Positions 1 to 6,212 of a DNA stretch of 14,743 nucleotides are shown here, in pieces. Each line of letters opens with the position of its first letter. Position 1 is the first letter of the stretch. The DNA lies in assembly GCA_910579425.1 (NCBI GenBank), contig CAJTVL010000094.1:1-14743 (forward strand). Direction: 5' to 3'. The notes beneath the pieces were generated by a model. It was not told where the DNA came from. It made no database searches and saw only the letters and a list, made by a program, of their open reading frames with translations. Made by a program: the position numbers and the translations under genes. This DNA is from an uncultured Lachnospiraceae bacterium. Lineage in GTDB: Bacteria; Bacillota; Clostridia; Lachnospirales; Lachnospiraceae.

Positions 1-47
1 ATTAAATATGCAGTTGTCAGCGTTCAAAGCAATTGAGTTTCACTGAT

Positions 48-959
48 TCAGGTTTGAGACAAATCCCCGTGGAGCCCCTCCGCCTCATAGCCTTTATCCT
101 TAAGCTGCCCTGCAATCTCATCCACCATGCGCTTGGTATTACAAAAGATCAGGCTTCGGGCAGGCTGATAATAGTCAAGAAGCCTGCAAAGTGCTTTCAC
201 CTTATCCTTTTTCGCCACTCTGTAGTAAGCCTGCTTGATCGCTGATACCGTAAGCTCTTTGGGCGTTACTCTGATATACACCGCACTGTTCTGATAAGCC
301 CCTGCAATGTCCAGAATCTCCTGGGGCATGGTGGCTGAAAACAGCGCCATCTGATGCTCCGCGGGCATGTCCGCCAGCACCGTTTCAATGTCCTCGCGAA
401 AGCCCATATCCAGCATCTCGTCCGCCTCGTCCAGCACGATCATCTTTACCTGCGCGGTCTTAATGGTATGGCGTCTCAAATGATCCATCACCCGTCCCGG
501 CGTCCCTACGATAATCTGGACTCCCTGGCTCAGCGCTCTGATCTGTCTGCCTATATCCTGTCCGCCGTAAACAGGCAGTACCTTGACGCCGTGCATATAT
601 TTCGATAATCTGCGTATCTCCTCCGCGGCCTGCATGGCCAGCTCCCTGGTAGGACAAAGGATAATTCCCTGGGGTTTTTTCACCGACGGATCAATGCTCT
701 GGATCATCGGAATGGCAAAGGCCGCCGTCTTTCCGGTTCCGGTCTGGGCCTGCCCGATAATATCCTTTCCCTCCAAAAGCACCGGAATGGACTGCTCCTG
801 GATGGGAGTCATATTCTCAAATCCCATCTCATGAACCGCCTTCAAAATTTCGGGATGGATTCCCGATTCACTGAACCTCAAAGCTTCTTTTAAAACCACG
901 TTTTTTTCTTCCCGTATTTCTTCCACCTTGTTACCTTCCATTTCTTCATTCTTTTTCAT
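48..959 (-). CDS. DEAD-box RNA helicase, truncated (CshA/DeaD-like)
   Basis: ATP-dependent RNA helicase of the DEAD-box family, probably acting in cytoplasmic RNA remodelling (ribosome assembly, mRNA decay, cold response). Seen in order: Q motif (F47, Q54), Walker A AQTGTGKT (71-78), PTREL (103-107), GG (132-133), TPGR (153-156), DEAD (177-180), SAT (208-210) and motif IV around SLIFCNT (269-275). The reading frame then runs through LHGDLSQ and stops at TGA (48-50), so motifs V and VI (ARGxD, HRxGRxGR) and any C-terminal RNA-binding extension are missing. At 303 residues it is well short of the roughly 450-550 usual for CshA-type proteins. The other two frames of the remaining 47 bases do not resume the helicase. 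Start ATG (957-959) has GAGGAG 7 nt upstream and lies inside the end of the glycosyltransferase gene, so expression is probably coupled to it. Family certain; exact subfamily not. Confidence 0.93.
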   Translation of the reverse strand: MKKNEEMEGNKVEEIREEKNVVLKEALRFSESGIHPEILKAVHEMGFENMTPIQEQSIPVLLEGKDIIGQAQTGTGKTAAFAIPMIQSIDPSVKKPQGIILCPTRELAMQAAEEIRRLSKYMHGVKVLPVYGGQDIGRQIRALSQGVQIIVGTPGRVMDHLRRHTIKTAQVKMIVLDEADEMLDMGFREDIETVLADMPAEHQMALFSATMPQEILDIAGAYQNSAVYIRVTPKELTVSAIKQAYYRVAKKDKVKALCRLLDYYQPARSLIFCNTKRMVDEIAGQLKDKGYEAEGLHGDLSQT

Positions 960-1899
960 TCAAAAACTCCTCAATAATAAACCGGGGCCGGGCCTTGGTT
1001 TCCAGGTAAATTTTCCCGATATATTCTCCCAGCACTCCCAGGGAGAGCAGGATCAGACCGCCGATTGCCCAGACAGACACCATCAAAGTGGTCCAGCCCA
1101 CAATCGTCGCCCCCGTAAAATGCCGCACCAGACTGTAGATCAGCATACCGATACTCACAATAAATATAAAAAAACCAAGACCTGTTATCAGCCTGATCGG
1201 TTTTGTGCTAAGGGAGGTAACTCCCTCAACTGCCAGAGCCAGCATCTTGCCCAGCGGATATTTGCTCTCCCCCGCAAAGCGTTCCCCTCTTTCGTAGTAT
1301 ACCACATCGGAAGAATATCCTATCATGGGCACGATCCCCCGAAGAAATAAATTAACTTCTCCGTACTGTGCAAGCCCATCCAGCGCCCGCCTGCTCATGA
1401 GCCGGTAATCTGCATGATTAAAAACCGTGTTTGCCCCCATGGCGTTCATAACTTTATAAAATCCTTCCGCCGTGGCCTTCTTAAAAAAGGTGTCTGTTTT
1501 GCGGCTGCTGCGAACACCATACACAATGTCAGTTCCTTCCAGATACTTATCGATCATCTCATCGATTGCGCCTATGTCATCCTGCAAATCCGCATCCATG
1601 GAGATCACCATATCGGCGCATTCCCTCACCGTCATCAGCCCTGCAAGCAGCGCATTCTGATGGCCTCTGTTCCTGCTTAAATTAATGCCGCCAAACAGCT
1701 TATCCTTCCCGTGGAGCTCTCTTATGATCTCCCAGGTCTTATCCTTAGAGCCGTCATTCACAAATATGATACGGCTTTTCTCGTCAATCCTGTCCTGTCT
1801 CATAAGACTGTGCATTTTTTCCAGAAGCCGGGATGCCGTCTCAGGCAATACCGCTTCCTCATTATAACAGGGAATGACCACATATAATACGTTCTCCAT
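946..1899 (-). CDS. Family 2 glycosyltransferase with two C-terminal membrane segments (GtrB/DPM1-like)
   Basis: Predicted membrane-anchored GT-A glycosyltransferase that moves a sugar from a nucleotide donor to a polyprenyl phosphate on the cytoplasmic face, for later use in cell-surface glycosylation. Seen: the N-terminal VVIPCYNEE start (7-15), VNDGSKD (47-53), NLSRNRGHQNALLAGL (73-88), the metal-binding DAD in ISMDADLQDD (102-104), and an ER..GESKY segment near 206-214 typical of the DPM1/GtrB/ArnC group. Two hydrophobic segments follow at about 236-258 and 266-291, giving the usual family length (317). Start ATG (1897-1899) has GGAG 8 nt upstream. A sigma-A-like promoter lies at 2020-2048. 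The donor sugar cannot be read from sequence, and no matching flippase or GtrC-type transferase is adjacent. It overlaps the helicase start by 14 nt. Confidence 0.9.
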   Translation of the reverse strand: MENVLYVVIPCYNEEAVLPETASRLLEKMHSLMRQDRIDEKSRIIFVNDGSKDKTWEIIRELHGKDKLFGGINLSRNRGHQNALLAGLMTVRECADMVISMDADLQDDIGAIDEMIDKYLEGTDIVYGVRSSRKTDTFFKKATAEGFYKVMNAMGANTVFNHADYRLMSRRALDGLAQYGEVNLFLRGIVPMIGYSSDVVYYERGERFAGESKYPLGKMLALAVEGVTSLSTKPIRLITGLGFFIFIVSIGMLIYSLVRHFTGATIVGWTTLMVSVWAIGGLILLSLGVLGEYIGKIYLETKARPRFIIEEFLNEKE

Positions 1900-1986
1900 A
1901 GAGCGCTCTCCATAAACTGCGTTTGTTTCTTTTTCAGTCCGTGCGTAGCCACTGTAAATATGCGCCTGACCGGCGCACTACAAAAT

Positions 1987-2014
1987 TCAGCAGCGGCTTT
2001 CATACCGCTGCTGA
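1987..2014 (-). terminator. Perfect 10-bp hairpin between lipoprotein gene and glycosyltransferase gene
   Basis: TCAGCAGCGG (1987-1996) and CCGCTGCTGA (2005-2014) form a perfect 10-bp stem with an 8-nt loop. On the minus strand it is followed by only four T residues (ATTTTG), so it is a weak-to-moderate intrinsic terminator for the lipoprotein gene ending at 2107. It also falls at the predicted transcription start of the glycosyltransferase promoter, so it may instead be a 5' leader stem-loop. A smaller hairpin (TGCGCC 1961-1966 with GGCGCA 1972-1977) lies just downstream. Confidence 0.5.
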
Positions 2015-2019
2015 CTCCT

Positions 2020-2048
2020 ATCATATACTATTCCCGGAAAAGATACAA
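2020..2048 (-). promoter_or_regulatory. Candidate sigma-A promoter for the glycosyltransferase-helicase unit
   Basis: On the minus strand, TTGTAT (2043-2048) and TATGAT (2020-2025, 5 of 6 to consensus) are separated by 17 nt. The predicted start near 2013 leaves a leader of about 110 nt containing the 1987-2014 hairpin. The -35 is a weak match. Confidence 0.4.
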
Positions 2049-2106
2049 TGACTTTTTTTGAATATAGATTCATTCTCATATTTTGCGGCGATCTCAGGGC
2101 AGAAAT

Positions 2107-3807
2107 TTACTGCGCCCATGAAAGAGCCTCCTCCAGAGAATCCGCCCCCAGCACCTCAAGCATATACTTTGTGTGCTCCCAGGCCTCGTCCGTATCAATA
2201 TATTTGAATGTATCATATATGTATTTGGGCGACTGGTTTATGTCATAAATTCCAAAGGCAAGCCCCTGCTTGACCTCCTCCGCAGCGTCTGTCTGCCGGT
2301 TCATGATAAAGGAATCTACGTAAGGATTGGCGTCCAATATGTAATAGCAGTAAGCAAAGGCCGCAGCCTGCAGCTTTTCACCTGCAAAGGAGGAAAACCC
2401 AAGCTCCGTAACCGTAACGCTCCGCACATTTCCTCTCCGGTCACGGAATTCCTCCCGCTCCAGCACATCGGTCAGCGTACTCAAATTCATCATGGTAAGA
2501 ATCGGTGCCTCCGCTGATTTATCATAGTCATCCAGCCAATAATCCACTTTGGTCAGAGGGTCTGGATAAGGGTGGATCGCAAGCCCCCAATCATAATTTC
2601 CCTTCTCCCGCGCAATCCGATTGATGGTTTCCACCATTTCCTTGGCGTTATAACGCTCCGCATTATCCCCGCCGTTATTATTCCAGTCGTGATCAATACT
2701 GAAATAAACGTTCGCGGCTGCGTAATTGCTTTTTGCCGCATTATAAAAGATTCGCAGGGCTTTTTCAAACTCAGCGGAATAAAAGTCAATGTCCTGAGTC
2801 TCCATGTAATTCCATATCCTGTACTGATTAATTTCGTTGGCAATCACCCAATTTGATACCAGCCCGTATTCCTTCCCGGAATACCGCTCCGTCAAAAAGC
2901 TGGCAATCGCCTCCAAATACTCGCACCCGGCCTTTTCCGCAGTGTTGATGGCATAGTAATTCGCCCCTGCCTCTTTGTTCCTTGCCATGGGATGAATCAA
3001 CTCAATACAGTTATCATTCCAATCATTCAATATAATTGCGGTAGAGTTCATACCCGCCTGCGTCAAATAGGAAAAAAGATCGTCATAGCCGTTGATGCTG
3101 GCGCCGTTAAACTTGTAAACCTCTCCCTTGTATTCATACAAAATAGTGGGGATCGCTTCGTTTGTAGTCTCCCCCACGATATGGGAAAGAGGAATATTGT
3201 ATATGGCGTATTTCACCCCAAGATCCGTAAGCATGGGGGTCCTTAGCATCTGTGGATCCAAAAGAAGCCCCTTCTTTGACTTCGGGCTGGAAACAACCCT
3301 GGAACTGTCGGCGAGCACTTCCGGATTCGTAATACATCCGCCCACGGAAAGAGGAACATATTCCCCGTCCCTTAAAAGGGCCGGCACAAATTTTTGGAAA
3401 AGCTGCTCCCTCTCAAAGTCCCATTTCAGCTCACATCTGGTTCTCATTTTCGTGCTTGCAATGGGCTCACGGGTGAAATTTTCCGGGAAGGCACAGGTCT
3501 CATAGAGCTCAAAGGCAAAGAGATAGATCATAGAATCATCGCTTTTAGGAACTCTCGGCAGATTATATACCAGACTGGCCTTTCTGCTGTCCTTTAAACG
3601 ACAGCTTATCAGATTACCGTAAAAGGTAGTATCTTCAAAATCGTCACTTTCACTGCTGTTCTCTTCTTCAGAAGTCTCCTGTTCGGAGGAACGCGAAAAA
3701 ACCGAAGAGATTCGTCCACAACCTGAAAAGGAAAAAACGATCAGTAAGATTGAAAACAAAGCGGTAAAAAAGCGGTGATAGGGTAATTGGTTCGTTCCGG
3801 TATTCAA
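2107..3807 (-). CDS. Lipoprotein with clan GH-A-like glycoside hydrolase domain (DUF5722-like)
   Basis: Exported lipid-anchored protein, probably surface-exposed. A lipoprotein signal peptide is visible: hydrophobic stretch (about 13-28) and lipobox ending SFSGC, with Cys30 as the predicted lipidated residue. An acidic/Ser-rich linker follows (about 38-60). The large domain has features of a (beta/alpha)8 clan GH-A hydrolase: WVIANEIN with N324-E325 as the likely acid/base pair of strand 4, AIHPYPDP around H412, and VTVTELGF with E468 at the place of a strand-7 nucleophile. It resembles the family I recall as DUF5722; that name and any substrate are tentative. Start is TTG (3805-3807): AGGAGG lies 9 nt upstream and no in-frame ATG occurs until residue 120. 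It has its own promoter (3841-3869), so it is a separate transcription unit from the stator genes upstream. Confidence 0.8.
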   Translation of the reverse strand: MNTGTNQLPYHRFFTALFSILLIVFSFSGCGRISSVFSRSSEQETSEEENSSESDDFEDTTFYGNLISCRLKDSRKASLVYNLPRVPKSDDSMIYLFAFELYETCAFPENFTREPIASTKMRTRCELKWDFEREQLFQKFVPALLRDGEYVPLSVGGCITNPEVLADSSRVVSSPKSKKGLLLDPQMLRTPMLTDLGVKYAIYNIPLSHIVGETTNEAIPTILYEYKGEVYKFNGASINGYDDLFSYLTQAGMNSTAIILNDWNDNCIELIHPMARNKEAGANYYAINTAEKAGCEYLEAIASFLTERYSGKEYGLVSNWVIANEINQYRIWNYMETQDIDFYSAEFEKALRIFYNAAKSNYAAANVYFSIDHDWNNNGGDNAERYNAKEMVETINRIAREKGNYDWGLAIHPYPDPLTKVDYWLDDYDKSAEAPILTMMNLSTLTDVLEREEFRDRRGNVRSVTVTELGFSSFAGEKLQAAAFAYCYYILDANPYVDSFIMNRQTDAAEEVKQGLAFGIYDINQSPKYIYDTFKYIDTDEAWEHTKYMLEVLGADSLEEALSWAQ

Positions 3808-3840
3808 GTCGGGGTTCCTCCTGATAATTTCTCTTTTACA

Positions 3841-3869
3841 ATACTATCACGAAAGCATGGCGAATTCAA
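3841..3869 (-). promoter_or_regulatory. Promoter of the lipoprotein gene
   Basis: On the minus strand TTGAAT (3864-3869) and TAGTAT (3841-3846) are spaced by 17 nt, each 4 of 6 to the sigma-A consensus. The start site would be near 3834, giving a leader of under 30 nt carrying AGGAGG. The -35 touches the T-tract of the preceding terminator. Confidence 0.5.
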
Positions 3870-3870
3870 G

Positions 3871-3897
3871 AAAAACCCCGCTAGTGGTTATCGCGGG
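3871..3897 (-). terminator. Intrinsic terminator of the stator operon
   Basis: On the minus strand CCCGC (complement of 3893-3897) and GCGGG (complement of 3877-3881) form a 5-bp GC stem with an 11-nt loop, followed by GTTTTTCTT. It begins 14 nt after the stop codon of the OmpA/MotB-like gene. The stem is short, but position and T-tract fit. Confidence 0.6.
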
Positions 3898-3910
3898 CCT
3901 GAAATCTGCC

Positions 3911-4822
3911 TCATTCCTCAGATAAAATCCCGGAAATCTTTTCAATCATTTCATCCTCCTTCAGACGAAACTTGATCTCCACACGCCTGGAAGCGGCCAT
4001 GTCCACCTCTCCTCCACTGCCGTTTTTATAGACTGGATTGCTCCAGGACTTCCCGTTGACCGTAAGCAGCTCCTGAAGCTGCTCGATCTTTGTATCGTCC
4101 AGCCCGTTTCTCGCATCCAGGCAAAAGCCTGCCACGGCGTTGGCCCTCTCATAAGACAGCTCCATATTACTCCGGTAGCCTCCGTCCGTATCCGTGTGCC
4201 CCTCAATGATGATCTCCGCAATATAGCCCCGGAACTGTTCCTGTAAAAGGACATCCAGGTACATGGGAATAATCTCCTTCAGGGTTTTACGGCTCTCTGA
4301 AGTAAGGGTTGCACTGTTATACCGAAATAAAACATCGGAGGAAAAGGTAATCGAACCGGTCTGTGCGTCTACTTTCATACTGGAATTGTCAAAGGCGCTT
4401 TGAAGGGCTCCGATAATATCCGTGCGGACTCCTACAATATCCTGAAGCTCATTTTTGGTAACCGTCAGTTCGTTTCTCGCATCCTCGATTTCCAGATAGG
4501 CCTTATTCAGCTCCTCCTGTGTCAGAGCCGCCTGCTCATAGGCCTGCTGCAGCTCCGCCAATGAGGCTGCCAGCTCCTCATTGGACTTTTCAATCTCTGC
4601 CCTGGATTTTTCCAGATCATCCATGGTCAGATCCAGTCTCGCCTGGGCTTCATTCAGTTCAAGGCGGGTCTTATCCAGGTCTGTGGTCTTCTGCTTGTAG
4701 ATCGCCAGGGTTATGGCTATGATCAGGATAAAAATCAAAAGCAGCGCGGCCATCATATCCGAGTAGGACTGCCAATAGCTATGCTCCGCAAATGCCTCCC
4801 TGTTTTTTTGTCTATTCCTCAT
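3911..4822 (-). CDS. MotB/OmpA-family stator subunit (ZorB-like)
   Basis: Predicted peptidoglycan-anchored subunit of an ion-driven membrane motor. Seen: a short basic N-terminus, then YSDMMAALLLIFILI with D22 at the entry of a single membrane helix (about 23-42), the position of the ion-binding Asp of MotB-type proteins. A long heptad-rich coiled coil spans about 45-128, and a C-terminal OmpA-like peptidoglycan-binding domain about 155-287, with EGHTDTDG (207-214) and SRRVEIKF (278-285). Start ATG (4820-4822) overlaps the upstream channel gene by 11 nt with AGGGG 4 nt before it, so translation is coupled. The arrangement matches ZorB of Zorya and other MotB homologues. It is not simply flagellar MotB: no flagellar genes are near, and its partner resembles ZorA/TolQ. 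The long extracellular coil is unusual. Confidence 0.88.
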   Translation of the reverse strand: MRNRQKNREAFAEHSYWQSYSDMMAALLLIFILIIAITLAIYKQKTTDLDKTRLELNEAQARLDLTMDDLEKSRAEIEKSNEELAASLAELQQAYEQAALTQEELNKAYLEIEDARNELTVTKNELQDIVGVRTDIIGALQSAFDNSSMKVDAQTGSITFSSDVLFRYNSATLTSESRKTLKEIIPMYLDVLLQEQFRGYIAEIIIEGHTDTDGGYRSNMELSYERANAVAGFCLDARNGLDDTKIEQLQELLTVNGKSWSNPVYKNGSGGEVDMAASRRVEIKFRLKEDEMIEKISGILSEE

Positions 4823-5972
4823 ACAGCCCCCTCATCTTATCGAAAGCATACAACTGGCTGGATATTTCACTGCTCATTTCCTTACAGGCTTCCTCCAGCT
4901 TTTCCTTTTGCTCCCTGAGCTCTCCTGCAAATTCTTCCTGCCTGTCCATCACCGTTGCAAGGGCTGACTGTACATTCTGGTTCACCTCCACCAGAACCGT
5001 AAGGGCCTCCATCAGCTCCCGGGCATTGGCAGCGCCGGCCGCCTGGGCTTCCCCTGCCCTTTTCAGCGTGCCGCCCAGCCTCTCAAAGTCCGCCCCAAGA
5101 GAAATTTGCATCCGCTCCGTAAATTTGTCCACAATGCGCTCAAGCCCTGCCGTCTGCTCTCTGGCTTCCCCTTTCATCAGCTCCACCATCTGCTTCAACG
5201 CACTCAGCATTCCTGCCTGGTATACCACCATGACCGCATTGTTTTCATCCTCTCTTGCCGCCTGAGGCTGCGTGGTCTGGCGAAAAACGAAGAGAAAGCT
5301 TTCGAGCTTTTCATAGGCGTCCGCCATGACGCTTCGGTAAACTAGGTTAAAAATCAGGGAAAAAAGAATCCCGTACACCGAAGTGTGGAAAGCCACCTTC
5401 ATCCCCGAAAGCAGCGGGCCCACATTGTCGGAAATCGTGTAAATATCATCTCCCCTGAAAGATCCAAGCCCCAGGGAAAGTCCAAGAAAGGTGCCCAGAA
5501 TTCCAAGCCCGGTAAGCATACCGGAAACGCCGGAATTAAAATAGGTCATGCCCACCCTGTCCAGAAGTTCTTCACTGATATATTCCTCCAGATCACATCC
5601 CGCGCTCCCCCGCTTACCGGCAGAACTTTTGACACGCAGGCGGTATTTATTGAAAGCACTTCTAAGTTCCTCACTCTCAAAGACATCGCCGCGATCCTGA
5701 TAGTTCTCCCAAAGGTTTTTCCCATTTGCTTCTTTATACTCTTTCTGGAGCCGGAAGGTGAGCTCCTCCAGCTCAGCGGTGATGAAATTCAGCCTGCTGA
5801 ATTTTATGACTGCTATTGCGAATATCACACCTATAATAACCAGAAAGCCCACATTAATGGCAAGATTGATCATGGAGCTCTCGTCCGCCGTAAACACACC
5901 GTTCACATACAGCACAAAGGCCACCACAATCGCATATACCGGAAATAGTAAATAATATAATCTGTTTTTCAT
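4812..5972 (-). CDS. MotA/TolQ/ExbB-family proton channel subunit (ZorA-like)
   Basis: Predicted channel subunit that pentamerises around the ZorB/MotB-like partner and couples ion flow to motion. Counting from the chosen start, hydrophobic segments lie at about 6-27, 32-58, 145-169 and 194-215. The third contains the family hallmark GMLTGLGILGTFLGLSLGLG (151-170), and the fourth begins MKVAFHTSVYGILF (191-204). A soluble, helical and probably coiled-coil tail of about 155 residues follows (about 230-386), as in ZorA but much shorter than in well-known ZorA proteins. The start chosen is ATG 5970-5972 (AGGAG 5 nt upstream, first residues MKNRLYY). An in-frame extension to ATG 6045-6047 would give 411 residues but has no good ribosome binding site. 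First gene of a two-gene operon. Confidence 0.87.
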   Translation of the reverse strand: MKNRLYYLLFPVYAIVVAFVLYVNGVFTADESSMINLAINVGFLVIIGVIFAIAVIKFSRLNFITAELEELTFRLQKEYKEANGKNLWENYQDRGDVFESEELRSAFNKYRLRVKSSAGKRGSAGCDLEEYISEELLDRVGMTYFNSGVSGMLTGLGILGTFLGLSLGLGSFRGDDIYTISDNVGPLLSGMKVAFHTSVYGILFSLIFNLVYRSVMADAYEKLESFLFVFRQTTQPQAAREDENNAVMVVYQAGMLSALKQMVELMKGEAREQTAGLERIVDKFTERMQISLGADFERLGGTLKRAGEAQAAGAANARELMEALTVLVEVNQNVQSALATVMDRQEEFAGELREQKEKLEEACKEMSSEISSQLYAFDKMRGLYEE

Positions 5973-6047
5973 CCGTACTCCTGTCCCGCATCCCTTTCTA
6001 TTCTTAAGCTGTTTTGTGGACACGTCTTTTTCATACATGATATGCAT

Positions 6048-6071
6048 ACAACTCTGTTTTTAAACAGTTGT
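6048..6071. repeat. Imperfect inverted repeat upstream of the stator operon
   Basis: ACAACTCTGTTT...AAACAGTTGT: arms ACAA/TTGT and CTGTTT/AAACAG with a 2-nt bulge around a 2-nt centre. It sits about 75-100 nt before the chosen start of the ZorA-like gene, where it could act as an operator or a leader hairpin. Confidence 0.4.
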
Positions 6072-6095
6072 ACCATATTTTTATCCACAACTCAA
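6067..6095 (-). promoter_or_regulatory. Candidate promoter of the stator operon, with DnaA-box sequence in the spacer
   Basis: On the minus strand TTGAGT (6090-6095) and TACAAC (6067-6072) are 17 nt apart, each 4 of 6 to the sigma-A consensus. The spacer contains TTATCCACA on the plus strand (6081-6089), identical to the consensus DnaA box. An alternative -10, TATCAT (6037-6042), lacks a good -35. The promoter call is weak; the 9-mer match is exact. Confidence 0.3.
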
Positions 6096-6150
6096 CACCC
6101 CTAAGAAAATCTTAATGATTTACCGGGCCTGCCCCGGCATCCTTATGTCC

Positions 6151-6195
6151 AAAAAAAGGATGCCAGGGCATTCTATTCCCTGACATCCTTTTTTT
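6151..6195. terminator. Bidirectional intrinsic terminator after tpiA
   Basis: GGATGCCAGGG (6158-6168) pairs with CCCTGACATCC (6178-6188): an 11-bp stem with one mismatch and a 9-nt loop. It is flanked by seven A (6151-6157) on one side and seven T (6189-6195) on the other, so it can terminate on either strand. It lies 25 nt beyond the tpiA stop and ends the glycolytic transcript. A further GGCATCC copy at 6136-6142 allows an alternative pairing. No plus-strand gene precedes it. Confidence 0.85.
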
Positions 6196-6212
6196 CGTAT
6201 CTCAAAATCCAT

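Noticed and set aside
1..50. Group II intron insertion in the helicase
   Set aside because: The sequence after the junction does not start with the GTGYG typical of group II intron 5' ends, and too few bases remain to identify any element.
928..1350. Plus-strand open frame of 140 codons
   Set aside because: Antisense shadow of the glycosyltransferase; low-complexity composition and no ribosome site.
1800..2024. Possible small minus-strand gene upstream of the glycosyltransferase
   Set aside because: It overlaps the glycosyltransferase start in another frame, crosses two hairpins and has no recognisable features.
4812..6047. Flagellar MotA/MotB identity for the stator pair
   Set aside because: No flagellar or chemotaxis genes are nearby, and the channel subunit has the TolQ/ZorA-type pore motif with a C-terminal coiled tail rather than MotA's pattern.
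2107..6047. Complete known Zorya system
   Set aside because: No ZorC, ZorD or ZorE-like protein is present; the adjacent gene is an exported lipoprotein, which cannot be a cytosolic effector.
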